DNA of 64,000 nucleotides. Source: Rachicladosporium sp. CCFEE 5018. Lineage: Eukaryota > Ascomycota > Dothideomycetes > Cladosporiales > Cladosporiaceae. Of the stretch, positions 41,156 through 52,394 are shown one piece after another (position 1 is the stretch's first letter; every line of letters begins with the position of its first letter). Where the stretch lies: NCBI GenBank assembly GCA_002077045.2, contig KZ111143.1, positions 825,378 through 889,377 of the forward strand, in the 5' to 3' direction. The notes beneath the pieces are model-generated. The model did no database searches. It was not told the origin of the DNA and worked only from the letters and a program-made list of their open reading frames with translations. The position numbers were made by a program, and so were the translations under genes.

Positions 41156-41613
41156 AGCTGAGCGACGGGTTGCAGGGAACAGGTCTACGGCGTTTGCTCT
41201 ACGTGCAGTATGTGTCTTTTGGAGATGGCGGAGCGGCAAAACATGCAAGTGCGTTTGTGATACGTCCGCAAGCCAGCGACGTGGTGGCGATTATTTGTTG
41301 CATAAGACTCACGGCCGGCAGGGATTGAAGGCGGTGGTCTAGTGGCTTTCGGGAGTTAGCATTGGACGGTGTAGGTAAATTTGGATGCGCCACGAGTGTA
41401 CAGATAGACAGCGTTGGTACGCGGAAAAGCAAGTCTCCCAAAAAAGGCTTATAGACTGGATTGCTAGCTCATTCGACCTCAATACGTTCAGTAAGTGAAA
41501 GCGTTGAGGTCGCGTAGAGCAGCACTCGCAAGTGCGGGCACTATGCGATCTGATATATCTGGCTCCTCGATCATCCCAGACACTCGACCTCGAGTCCAAG
41601 CCCAAGGAGTCGG
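41156..41613. other. Convergent 3' region, Gdt1 / TAP-like peptidase (unit 1)
   Basis: 458 bases between the two convergent genes; no gene recognised. Confidence 0.4.
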
Positions 41614-43144
41614 TCATATTCCCTCATTCCTCAACACCGTCCCCCCCTCCGGCACCTTCAACCTCACCAAGTACTCATCAATCGCATCACTCACCTTCCC
41701 CGGCTGCGTATAACTCGTATGCCCGCTCCCGTTCCTAGTCAACAACACCGCATTCGCGTCCCCAAACTGCCGCTGCAGATTCACCGCCCAGGCATAACTC
41801 GTCTCCGGGTCATGCAGCGCATTGACCATCAGGATAGGCGTCTTCAGCTGATTCGAAGGGTTCTTGAACGTCGTGATCTCGTGCGGTGGATTCCGCGGTG
41901 GCACGGGCCAGCTCTGACAAGCAGTATGCAGGAACCAGAACTCGCCTAGCGCCACGGGTGTGCGGGGAGAGGGTTCGAGCCATGTGTACGCGGTTGAGGT
42001 ATTGGGTGTACGATTCGTTGGGTTCGGCGAAGGGCCAGTCGGCGCAGATGATTGAGACGTAGGAGAAGAGGTCGTTGGTCGTTGCTGTGGGCGGCAGCTG
42101 CACGAGCAAGTCCACGTTGCCGTTTGTGGTGGCATTCTTCAGAGCTTGTGCGAGGCCGAGCCAGCCCGGAGAGCCAAACTCGCCGTTTGGCAGCACGAGC
42201 AGGGACTGTGTGTTCAGGCCCATGATGTTCTCGCCGGTGACTGGAGGGCAGCCTGCGGCGAGGCAGGCGGCGCTGGTAGACGTTATGGGGTGGGCGTTGG
42301 CGCTGTCGACTAGACGGTCGAAGTAGCCGGGTATATCTGTCTCGTCGTGAAGTGCGCAAGCGGGTGTATCCCTACACCACGCGAAGAACTGCAGGAGTGT
42401 GTTTTCGTAGCCCTGGCTTTCGGTCTCCCAGGCATAGATCGGACTTGTCTGGCTGTGATCGAGGTTGGCGTCTAGGACCATGGCGCGGATGTTGTGTGGG
42501 TAGAGCTCTGCGTACTGCGAGCCTAGCTGAGTGCCGTAGGAGAAACCGAGAAAATTCATCGGCTCATCACCTAGAGCCATGCGAACGGCTTCGAAGTCCC
42601 TGGCGGTGCTTTCGGTATCGACGTACTCGAGGAATGATCCGGTGAGCCGGAGACAGCTCGCACCGACTTCACGCCAGTGAGATACCATGTGATCGTTCTC
42701 GATCTCACTGGTCGGGAACTCGGAACCCTCCATACCCCACAGAGTGGGATCGCATTGCACGGGATTCGATTTGCCAGTGCCTCTGGGATCGATAGCGATC
42801 AGGTCGAAGTACTCGGTGCTTCTGCTACGCATCAGCCACTTGTACATGCCCCCGCCGGGGACGAGATCGCTGCTTGGAGCATCGCCTGGACCGCCAGGAT
42901 TGTAGAACAGGTTGCCGATCCTAGCGCTTGCGTTGCGGGCTGGTATCTTCGTGACGAACAGGTCTAGGTGATTGCTGCGAGGGTCGTGCCAGTCACTGGG
43001 TACAGATAGGGTGCCGCATTTGAGCGGGACGGAGGCATTGATGCAGTCCGTTCACGCTATTGGAGAGTGGTAGTGGAATCTCCCGGTGGGGACTCCGCTG
43101 GTAAGAGATAAGAAGGCAACGCTGGCGATAGTCGCGCGCCACAT
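41614..43144 (-). pseudogene. Secreted TAP-like S33 peptidase, inactivated copy (unit 1)
   Basis: Copy of the intact gene at 60571-62100. The ATG at 43144 opens a signal peptide, but codon 31 is TGA (43054-43052) where unit 2 has TGG (Trp). A single extra base near 41948 (CCTAGCGCC against CCTGCGCC in unit 2) shifts the frame before the C-terminal TAP domain. The catalytic Ser motif GFSYGTQLG is in one frame, and the Asp/His part (NALHDPETSY, GSGHTSY) is in another. Two independent lesions indicate a dead gene. Apart from these the sequence is close to the intact copy, so the loss is recent relative to the duplication. Confidence 0.88.
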
Positions 43145-43975
43145 CGCGCGCACTCGTTCGCGCGGAATTGCTATAGGCGCTGAAAGCTCCAACTAAATGA
43201 CCTTGCGTTGCTCGGAGTAAGGGGAGTAACGTAGAGCTGTTGACATCGTCTCGAAACCGTCGTGTCCTTTTATGAAAGGGAAGACATATCCTATAGTGAC
43301 TTACCAACGACGCCGAGTGACGGAGTCAGGTACGGAGCTGACCTGAGCATCCTGGCGAAGGATTTCACAAGCGAGTGTCTATACTCGCGTTCGCGACGCT
43401 ATGCCGAAGTCATGCTGCAGCCATTGGGCCTGTCGTTGTAATACAGCTTGAAGCCTTGGAAGCCGTCCCTGTAGCAGTGCGGCTGATGCATGAACCGCCA
43501 CCAAGCGCGCGTACCTCGCCGATCATGCTGAGCAAGTACTCACAGCCGAAGGCGACAACGAGCAAACGAGTACAGGACGCTTATGCTACCGCAGTCGAAA
43601 TGATACCTGCGCTGCTATGCCTGAGGTCCAGAAGAGAGACGGTCAGAGCCATGAGCGTTAGTACTGATGTATACTGAGACAGTGCGCAAGGCAACCTTGT
43701 TGACACTGCCACTGCCGATCTACCGCTGGGCAGCAACTCATATCGAGTGTGTATCCAGATTTACGTGCTTGTTGTGCCTTGAGGCTTGGCCAGAGGTATC
43801 TGGTATCTGCAAAAGATGTTGGAGCCAGAAGTGAGTGGTCACCTGCACACAATATGAGCGACGCTAGCCGTAATTGGCTAGCCCGAACCATATCGTAAAC
43901 AAGACAGGCGATGCTCCTTTACCACACTGTCCATCACTGCAATTAACCCTGAGTCGTTCACTTCGCACCATCAAC
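43145..43975. other. Divergent intergenic region, peptidase / telobox gene (unit 1)
   Basis: 831 bases between two divergent starts. A 100-codon open frame at 43375-43677 exists in unit 2, but the two copies end differently because of an indel and a TGA/TGG change, so I treat it as non-coding. Confidence 0.4.
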
Positions 43976-46568
43976 ATGGCGAAGATCTCATCAACAGCTC
44001 GCACGCCGCCGCGCCAACATGCCGACTCCGCAAAGCCAGTAGCGACTGCACCAACACGCGGCACGCGCAGCCAAAGTCGTGACATAGAACCCGCAACACC
44101 GCGTAGGTCGAACCGCACGGCCAGGCAGCCTAGCGTTGAGGCCGATGTGAGCGCAGCTGGCGCATCTAAGCGTAGTCGAAAGGCACAAGCCGCAGTCGTC
44201 GAAGGTATGCGATTAGGGTTCCAACCCGACTTTGGTAGGGTAAAACCCTCACTGTCTAGCTCACTAACGAAATGCGTGACCAGATCTACCTGCCGTGGAC
44301 GAAGAAGACGACGGAGAGGTCGATGCGGATGGCGAACCCGCGAAAGAGTACGAGGGCGATGAAGACGGTCTCGCACCCGCCGACGAGGATGGCTCGCTTG
44401 ACCGAAGACTGTCGGGCTACTCTGGCACGACGGCGAAGACGACTTTCTCGGCCGAGGAAGTCGCCCAATTGGATCTTGACAACATCGTTGATGCGCTCGA
44501 GGATCTTGACACCGTCAGTGGCAAGGTCTTGGACGATCTTATGAGCGCTGAACCCGGTGTTCGCCGTATTGTTTGGAAAGACATTGCAACTGCCGGTACG
44601 AGGGCACAAAAGGCATTCCAGAGGCATAGCCGCGACTTGGCTGCTCAGAAGGAATACTATGCGTCGCCAGAGCAGGTCTATATTCGACCTGATATTGTCT
44701 TACGCGCGCTGTACGCAGTCAACAGGGCCGAGGACGTTGCAGATGACGCTGCACGCCCAGATGCGATCATCGAGAAGGCCAACCTCGCCCGCCTGCTGCA
44801 CGCACTCATCGTAGAGGTGCAAGATCCTCTCCACCCGTCTACCGAGGAGCTGAAAGCACTCGAGACAGCCGAGATGTGGTTCCCTCGCGTAATCGCTGGC
44901 AACGAATGGAGCAACGAGGCATTTGATCTAGCTCTTGCGCTCTCAACACAGCTGGCTATTCAGAATGCTGCGAGCTTCGCCGAAGACCCAAACTACGATC
45001 CTCAAGGCGTCGCTACGAGTACATTCTACGAAGTGGACGATGAAGGAACGCAAAACTACCGCCACGAGCTCGATCTCAACATGGACCAACTGCCAGCCCA
45101 CCATGTCGACGAGGCACTTGATCGGGTGGCTCAGCTAGTGAACGAGCTTAAGAAGCCATTCCACAGTGAAGAGTCAGTTGTCGCCGTCCAGGTGCTACGC
45201 GCACAGTTTCCGTGGTCTGACTTGATCACTGCCGCTGAGGACTACTACATTACACGCAGGCTTCAGTTGGAGGGACAGATCGCAGGATTGGGAGGCGTGA
45301 AGTCACTGACTACCTCCCTCCAAGCTATGCTGCAAGAGAAGAGTGAGCTGTCGCAGCTGAGATCACTCAGGACCAGCATCGGAGCGGGTTCAACGCCAAA
45401 GAAGACTGCGAATATATCTGATATCAAGGCTGCTAAAGCTGCGTACATGGCAGCTAGTCGCCAGACGGCGACGACACAAGCACCCGCGCCTACTGCGCCC
45501 ATGGTCGTAGTGTCGCAGCCTGGTCAGCAGGCTTCGAACGCTGCCGGACAGGACGACTACCACGTTCTTGAGGATGAGCCTGCTGTCGCCTCTCCCTCAA
45601 AAGCGCGTATGATTGCTCAGCTGTCTGCTGTCCAAGACAAAGCTAGGGCGCGCAACGTGAGTGGCAACAAAGCGCGATCCTTCCTAGACCCGCAGGCCGG
45701 CGCAACACGCGAGCAGTGGACAGACCCACAGCCGTCGCAGGCCTCGCAACAGCAACCGATCCCCGTCTCGTCCTCGAACATCGATCCTGCACTTCGCCGC
45801 TACAGCCCAGGCAAGCGTCCTCGTGAAGAGGGTCCTTCCGACGAGTCGTGGGACCCTACTCAGGATGAGGGCTTCACACACGGCAACGTCGACACCGCCG
45901 CGGCCGACGCGCGGCGAGCTCAAGCTCGTCGTCTACAACCCCAGCCACGACCATCTGCATCTGCTCGACCCGCCGGACCATCTCCGCAACGTCCTCGACC
46001 CGACGAACCGCGCGCTCCCAAGCGACAGCGCAAGAACCCCGGGTCCGCCATCCCAATTGAGCCCATCCAGCGCCCGGATCCCGACGCTGGCACTCCACCC
46101 CAGCCCACTCCCTACGAGCAATACGAGAATGCGCGGGTACTTGCGAAGATGACGCGACTAAACGTCGGCCACACGCAGCAGTCTCGCGTCCGTCAGCCAT
46201 GGGGCCCAGAAGAGACGCAGCAACTCTTGAACTTGATTGAGACGAATGACGTAGATGGGATTAGCTGGGCGGCGCTGAAAGCTAGGGATAGGGAGGACGA
46301 TAATATACTTGGCCGCAGGACGGCGGAGGATCTGAGGTTCAAGGCTAGGAATATGAAGGTTGAGTTGGTGTTGTGAGTGGTTCTAATCTTCTTGATGGTT
46401 ACAGAAAAGCGCATACTGACAATGCATCACAGGAGTGAGATCGAGATCCACGAGAATTGGCGAAGTGTCGTGCTAGGCAAGAAGGAGATCGAGAAGCTAT
46501 CGAGCCGTGGGATCCCGTACTATCAGGATCGCATCAGGGCTGTGGACGTTGTCGGAATTGACGGCTGA
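43976..46568 (+). CDS. Telobox-type Myb/SANT DNA-binding protein (unit 1)
   Basis: Probable nuclear DNA-binding factor, possibly telomeric. Exons 43976-44204, 44284-46372 and 46433-46568 (introns 79 and 60 bases) give 817 residues. The N-terminus is basic (TPPRQHADS, PRRSNRTARQ, SKRSRKAQA). A long helical domain of about 300 residues follows (ALEDLDTVSGKVLDDLMSAE, FQRHSRDLAAQKEYY, LARLLHALIVEVQDPLHPS). A Gln/Pro-rich linker carries a basic patch APKRQRKNPGS. The C-terminal Myb-like domain RQPWGPEETQQLLNLIE, ISWAALKARD, then RRTAEDLRFKARNMK resembles the telobox signature (VDLKDKWRN type). A helical domain plus C-terminal Myb is the layout of TRF/Taz1 telomere proteins, but orthology is not established here. 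Confidence 0.72.
44205..44283 (+). promoter_or_regulatory. Intron 1 with two telomere-like inverted repeats (unit 1)
   Basis: Inside the 79-base intron: TTAGGGTT at 44213-44220 followed by CC and AACCC (44223-44227), making GGGTT-CC-AACCC; and AGGGT-AAA-ACCCT at 44237-44249. Both dyads are also present in unit 2. They resemble TTAGGG telomeric repeats in both orientations, so they could be sites for the factor this gene encodes. That last step is inference. Confidence 0.5.
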
Positions 46569-46814
46569 GTGCTGAACTGTACACGTTGGGCGTGGTGCAA
46601 CACTTTCGGTAGGACTGGGTCGATGACGAGCTCGGACTATTCTTGGGTATCTAGCTATACTGTATCTTCATCACGCTCACGATCTCATCTTACACATCGC
46701 CTAGAGCGAGCCCAAAACCGACATTCGCCATACGCTTTTCACACTGTTCGTACACATCCAGCATCATACTCGCCATGACAGCATCGCGGCGTCCCTCAGC
46801 CTAGCGCGGTGATC

Positions 46815-48149
46815 TCAAGCAGACCCCTTTTTGGGCCTACCCCTACCCTTCGTCTTCGGCGCCTCCTCAGCAGCCTCGCCTTCATCAGCAACCGGGTCAG
46901 AGGTAGACGCGACTTCATTCTTGACACGAGACTTCTTGGCTGGTGCTGGCTTGGCGACTTCCTCCTCCGCCTCAGCCTCAGCCTCGGCCTCTTCCTCCAC
47001 TACCTCAGCTTTCACCTTCGCACTGCGACCCTTTCTAGTGGTCTTCGCCGGCTCGGCTTCTTCGGTAGTAGTAGCAGCTTTCTTGCCACCTTTCTTTGGA
47101 GCTGGCTTCTTCTCCGCGGCATCGTGGTCGGCAGCGGCTTCGTCCGCAGCGTCGTCAGCAGGAGCAGCAGCCTTCTTCGCGCGCTTCTTGGGAGGCGGCT
47201 TAGCTTCCTCTTCCTCCTCGTCGTCGGCGCCATCGAGCTGAGGAACAGCCGACTTCTTTGGGCGGCCCTTGACCTTTGGCGCAGGCTTGACGTCTTCCTC
47301 GTCCTCCTGTGCAGGCGCAGCAGCTTTCTTCGCACGCTTCTTCGGAGCAGGCTTGGTTTCCTCTACTTCGTCAACGTCTTCGGTGGCGGCAGCAGCTTTC
47401 TTGCCTTTCTTCGCGGCAGCCTTCTTAGGCTTTTCCTCGGCGACGTCGTCGTCGTCATCATCACCGGCTTTGTGCTTCTTCCCCTTAGCCTGCTTCGTCT
47501 TGACGGGAGAGGCGGGCTCGGCTTCTTCGTCATCGTCCTATGTGGGCTGTCAGCGGATGCATCGAGTGATGGCTAAGACACGGATACTTACGTCCGTCTT
47601 CTTCTTCGCCTTGGAGACCTTGTGATGCATTCCTTGTTTCGGGGCGGCAGGATTATAGCGGTTGAGATCCTCGTCCTGCGAAAGTGTGGTTAGAAATGCC
47701 GTCTGCCGACTTCCCCGGACTACTCACTCCATTCCACATATCGTCAGGCACGTGGCCTTGCTCGAACGTGCGCCTGACGATCTCCTGCGCATGCTCGGGA
47801 AGCTCATCGTAGCCGTCAACAAGCTCCATGTCGTTGTTGTGTACATCGGTCCAGTTGCGCACGACCGTAGGCGTCATACAGCCCCTATAGGTAGGTAGTC
47901 AGTAACAATGGTCTCGCGCAGAAAATTGAGAAGCATTACCAGTGACGCCACTTCCATGACTGGGTGTCTTTGAAAGGGACCATTACACCTTGCCTCAGCT
48001 CGCCCTTCTCGATCTTGACGGCTTCCTTCTTGCACTCTGTTGCACTGCATCCTGCGCGGTTTGTCGACGAGACCTCTGCGTGAGTGTCAGCGAGTCGTCA
48101 TCTCTGACGAGGTGTCGTCTACAGCATACTTACCAACTCTGTACGACAT
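46815..48149 (-). CDS. PARP-type zinc-finger protein with Lys/Glu-rich AT-hook tail
   Basis: Nuclear DNA-binding protein of 371 residues. Five exons: 48149-48134, 48075-47940, 47884-47728, 47675-47592 and 47537-46815. The N-terminal zf-PARP domain is assembled from exons 1-3 (MSYRVEVSSTNRAGCSATEC, then KIEKGELRQGV, then WKWRHWGCMTPTVV), with the C-x4-C and H-x2-C zinc ligands visible. EELVDGYDELPEHAQE-like helices follow (VDGYDELPEHAQEIVRR). The tail alternates acidic blocks with PPKKRAKKAAAPA-type repeats and ends in an AT-hook-like KGRGRPKKGSA. There is no PARP catalytic domain. The role is presumably nick/DNA-end or chromatin binding (inference). Unit 2's copy lies beyond the window. Confidence 0.85.
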
Positions 48150-48483
48150 ATTGAGCTGCTGAATGAACGAAGGCGACGCGTGTATAATGTAATTGCGTAG
48201 TCCGACTGTGGTGGGATGACGATGACACCTCCTTCGCCTGAAACAGACGTGCGCAGTGTTAAGGACTATGAGTGGAGGTGTTGTGAATCTGTATCTACAT
48301 GCAAGTGGAAGTGCATATGGCCATGTAGGCAACGACTGGTCTCACTCACGCGTTTCCAACGCGTCGAGAAATCGCCAAGCCCAACTCCGAACATGAACGT
48401 CACCATCATGAAACAACATTGCATCTCGATTCACTGCTGTTGCAATACCGACCAAAATCCACTCACCTCGGTTGCCAATACTG
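48150..48483. promoter_or_regulatory. Divergent promoter, zf-PARP / BTB-like gene
   Basis: 334 bases between the zf-PARP start and the first possible start of the BTB-like gene. If the latter really starts at 48772, the region is correspondingly longer. No gene seen. Confidence 0.35.
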
Positions 48484-50534
48484 ATGCTACAGCGGGCTTT
48501 GCGACGGGGATCACAGAACGTATCTCGTACCAGCTCCAGTAGATTCGCCTTCATCTGCCAGCATCCACTGACATGGCAAACCTCCGTTCCCGCAACACCC
48601 ATTTCGTTGGTGAAAGTCAGCTCGAGACCTCTGACAGACTATGCTGGCAAGATCACACGAGAGCAAGAACCGCTCACCCAGCGGCGCGATGACAAGAAAA
48701 CCTCAGCACGGGACGTGTACATTTCGAGATCGACGCAGACACTAAATCCCCTGTTGCCACCTCTGTACCGCATGAAGGTCAAATCTGGTCCATTCGCCAA
48801 TGTATATCAGCCAAGTGCTTTACTCATAGCTGAGAACCTCCTCGAAGCTCACAAGCTATCAGCGCATCTTCCCAACGACATTCGCTTGACTTCTGATCTG
48901 CTGTACGTCTTTGCTGTGGATCAGGGAAGATGGCGACTTGTGGTCTGGCTCGTCAAGGTCTTGCTGGAGGGCTTGCGCGTGGAGGACGTCCACGCAGAGC
49001 GGCTGTCAGCTACCGTCCAGAAGTGGCACAGGAAAGGATCACTCGATGATCTGACAGCTGAGCCACTTTACTCGAAGCCCAACGAGAGCGGAACGGTAGC
49101 GGAGGCTCATCTCGAGGCTTCAAGCGGGAGATCTCTAGATGAAGCTACTGCAACATACGCCACAGAGGACCTGAGCAAGGGCGAGCGTCTCGCGCACGAC
49201 ACTCTCGGCCTGATTTGGCGGGCTCTGGGCAGCCTGACGGTCAAGTGTGCCACAGATCACGGCGTTGCGGGGGGCGCCATGAAGCCCGAGGTGCTCGAGA
49301 TGATAGCTCTGGTCCATCACCATGNNNNNNNNNNNNNNNNNNNNCGGCTCAAGCCCAACCATATCCGGACTACAGCCTCGACATCGATAACGCTCAGCAG
49401 CTACGCGATCACATCACGTCACAGTACGGCAATCCAGCCTTGTCGGATTGCCATCTGCAGATCGTTCAGGACATCGATGGCAGCCGATCCTACCTCGATG
49501 CTCACAAGCTCATCCTCGCTCGAAGCCCGACGATGCTGCAACTCATACTCGACAGCAATGACCCTGCTGCGGCGCATCTGAAGACTCAAGTGTCTATCAG
49601 TTTACCTGGCGCTTATGTCACACTGAATGCGCTTAACGAATGCATTAAGTATGTGTACGGCGGGCCACTCATGCAGTTTGACTGGCATGTTCGCCAATCA
49701 CAAAATCACAATCTGCCACCTCTCTCTCCTGATACTCGCATGCAGCATGTACTGCGATATATCGCCACAAGTGCCTGGCTCCAGCTCCACGTACCAGCGG
49801 TCCGTGGCGTTGAGATCGCCACAACCATCTTCACCTGGGAGACTCTTCCGACTTGTCTCACCTTCGCACTCGAGGGTGGCCTCTCGCCAGTGTGGGATGC
49901 CGAAGTCGAAGGTACCGAAGCTACGACCACACATCCAACCACAAGCTCAACACCAATACATGATCCCTACGCCACAGAACTACTGCGTCATGTAGTCAAC
50001 TTCACCGTATCCTCTATACCGCAGTCCCTGATTCTGGACCCTTCAGCGTCGTCCATACCGTCTGTATCAGATTTGCCATCGCCGTCAACGGCATCAGCGC
50101 TGGACCCGACGCCTGCACAAGCGTCCAAGCACAAGTCTAATCGTAGCTCTGACCCGCGCCTTTCGAAAATACGCTTTGGCGAGCTCCCGCTTGAGCCCTC
50201 TCAGGTCCAGGGCCGTGTGAATACCGCGATCTCGTCAATACTGCTCAGTCTACCGTTCCAGCTGCTGAGGGCAGTGTTCGATCATCCTCATCTGTTCGAA
50301 AGGCTTGGTGGCGATGGCACGAGGAAGCTGGCCAACGGTATCGTCAAGGAGCGAGAGTCCCGACGGTCGAACGCGCTGGATGCAACGGATCTCTCGCAGA
50401 ACAGCCTCGAGCTACAGTGGGAGGAGAGTGTTAAGAAACGTAGCGGAGGCGCAGGTGTGAGGATTGTCAGGAAGTGGACGAGCGAGGGTGCTACTGCGGT
50501 CACTGCGAACGGCATCGCCAACGCGGTGACTTGA
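48484..50534 (+). CDS. BTB-like domain protein interrupted by a 20-N gap
   Basis: Uncharacterised fungal protein. The part before the gap contains LLIAENLLEAHKLSAHLPND, VFAVDQGRWRLVVWLVKVLL and AHDTLGLIWRALGSLTV, ending in ALVHHH at the gap. After the gap it reads AQAQPYPDYSLD and then a BTB/POZ-like domain: SDCHLQIVQDIDGSRSYLDA, HKLILARSPTMLQLILDSND, and ALNECIKYVYGGPL. It ends with KLANGIVKERESRRSN and an Arg-rich tail, stop at 50532-50534. The two sides are in different frames if exactly 20 bases are missing, so the gap length is only an estimate. The start is uncertain: ATG 48484 is the first in frame, and ATG 48772 (MKVKSGPFANVYQ) is the alternative. Confidence 0.6.
49325..49344. other. 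Assembly gap (20 N)
   Basis: Twenty N within the BTB-like gene. The flanks encode ...HHH (CATCACCATG) and AQAQPYP, suggesting that a His/Gln codon repeat collapsed here. Confidence 0.99.
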
Positions 50535-51921
50535 GTGATGCTCGCTACGAACTATTTAAGCTCGAAACCCCCCTGTGTGCTGTGCGCTTTGCAAGCAGTT
50601 CGGTGGCGCTTCTATCGTGTGGGCGGCGGCGTGCGGCAGGAAGGATAGCTGTACAAAATTGCACGGCGCTCATTGAGATGGAGGATTTCATTGCCTCTAC
50701 TGTAAAGGAGGTAGGCCCGCAAAAGAAGCGACGCTAGACATCGACTGTGCTGGCAAGTGTGAGATGAGAATCTTCACGGAGGTCTTTTGCACGCTCGGCG
50801 ACAGCGGAGGACAGGAGCTGAGGGAATGGGGGGTGAAAACCGTTCGAGCTGGTGCATTGGGACGTAGCAGGTATCTTCGTGCGGTCCTGACACGGTCCAT
50901 GTGTTCTGGAGATACAGCGTACTGGGCTGCCTCGAGCAGCACGCTGGGTAGGGAATGGTGCATATATGTACAGTCACTCTGATGAAAAGGGATGTTACCC
51001 CTTCCCAACTCTACTACAGACTACACAGCACATTCTGGTTGTCGAGGCAATAGCGCCCTCCTCATGAGTGACACATAGAGAACTTCATACGGACGTTGCG
51101 TCGACTTGCCTTGTTGATCTTGATCACGCTATGTCTTCGCAATGCGACCACAAGGCAATGTGGATGTGTACATGTAGAACGAGGAGTCCAGCCCAGAATT
51201 GTGTTCTGAGCAAACACTGTTCGTCGGTGGTACGACAGGATAGCACTCCACATTTCCTGAGACGCCCCAGAGTCGCCTCACACCCTCACACCACCGCGGC
51301 CTCGCCGTTGCGCGCTCAGCCCTACGACCGCCAGACTGCAAGGTACAGCTTGTGGTGGCAGTGAAGTACCGACCGGTACACCCAGCCAGCCCATCTGCTG
51401 ACAGGCGTACTCGCTTCGCGTTTCGCGAGCTGAGTAGCCGAGCGTTCAGATGCGAATAATCACACGGTGAAACATAAGCCGCGTGCCTGGTATAGGGCTG
51501 AGTCACGGGTGAGACGACTTGGGGCCAGACTCGAGATCTGACACTGTTGTCTCACGGCAGCGAGAGCCAGCAAGGCGGTGATTGAGATAAGCGGATATGG
51601 CAATTTTGACATGACAACGAAGGGACAGGCGATGCTGTGGAAGATGCGAGGATGACCAGTGCAGACGTGGAGAGATGTGTGCCAGATAGCAAGCACCAGC
51701 GAGCACATCCACACGCGTCACACAGAACCGCATCTTTCTCGCCGTATGCAAAGCATCGAACAGATCTATCGCATCACCAAGCATCCCGAGAAAAAGCGAG
51801 CAAGGAAGGAAAGCCTCGGAACCCGTTCGTTCCGCTTCCCAAGCAACCAAGCGTGCTGACGAACGGGCCTTCGGACTTTTCGTCAGCTCCGCGTTTTGCT
51901 TTGCAAGGAATTGCTCGTAAG
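50535..51921. other. Intergenic 1.4 kb up to the duplication junction
   Basis: No gene, RNA or transposon recognised between the BTB-like gene and the start of unit 2. A 135-codon frame at 51637-52044 runs straight across the junction and is therefore unlikely to be an old gene. Confidence 0.4.
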
Positions 51922-51940
51922 TGTGGGGGTCGCCATGTGA

Positions 51941-52394
51941 TGCTGACGTGGTCGCGTGCTTTGCTGCACAGCGAAGAAAAGTCGGAAGCAGAGCGGAATC
52001 GAATGCATAAAAGTTTGCTTGCCGAGTCGCCGGGGCAGGAGTGATTGGGTTTGTGTGGGATGTCGGTTAGGATCTTGGGTGCAGAGGGATTTGTGCAAGG
52101 CTAGCTTGGTGCATAAAAAGTTCATGTATGGAATCAAGTGTAAGACAGTGAAAGGTAGTCTTGATGTGAATTATTTGATTCATATCAAAGATGTAGCTGT
52201 AGACCAGGTGAGCTCGACCACGACGCTCTATACGTCGGGGAGCACCACCGATTTCCGTTTCCATTTGCCATGAGTAGAGTCTCGTAAATCTAAATGCCCA
52301 CCAACACCATCGCTGAAACCCTCAGAAGTCGCTCGCTGAATGCGCTCGATCGCTTGTAACGCTAGACCAAATCATGCTCGAAGTTGAGTGAAGC
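51941..52394. other. Non-coding left end of unit 2
   Basis: Counterpart of 32972-33425. It holds only the 3' flank that once followed the receptor gene, plus the 3' flank of the acidic protein gene. No gene. Confidence 0.5.

Larger units (their letters stand above)
32952..51921. repeat. Tandem duplication, unit 1 (about 18.97 kb)
   Basis: From TGTGGGGG at 32952 onwards the sequence realigns with 51922 onwards in the same orientation. The offset is about 18970 at the start and 18971 at the window end, with small indels between. Unit 1 therefore ends where unit 2 begins. Divergence by eye in short stretches is about 2-5 differences per 60 bases, in coding and non-coding parts alike. It contains eight genes plus the last codons of the receptor gene. 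Confidence 0.9.

Noticed and set aside
43375..43677. 100-codon frame between peptidase and telobox genes, also in unit 2
   Set aside because: The two copies end at different places because of an indel and a TGA/TGG change, which argues against a constrained protein.
46809..47576. 255-codon + strand Leu/Ser/Phe-rich frame
   Set aside because: Antisense of the zf-PARP protein's Lys/Glu repeats; no independent support.
51637..52044. 135-codon frame crossing the unit 1/unit 2 junction
   Set aside because: A frame made by joining unrelated sequences at the breakpoint; the right half is non-coding in unit 1. A fusion gene would need expression evidence.
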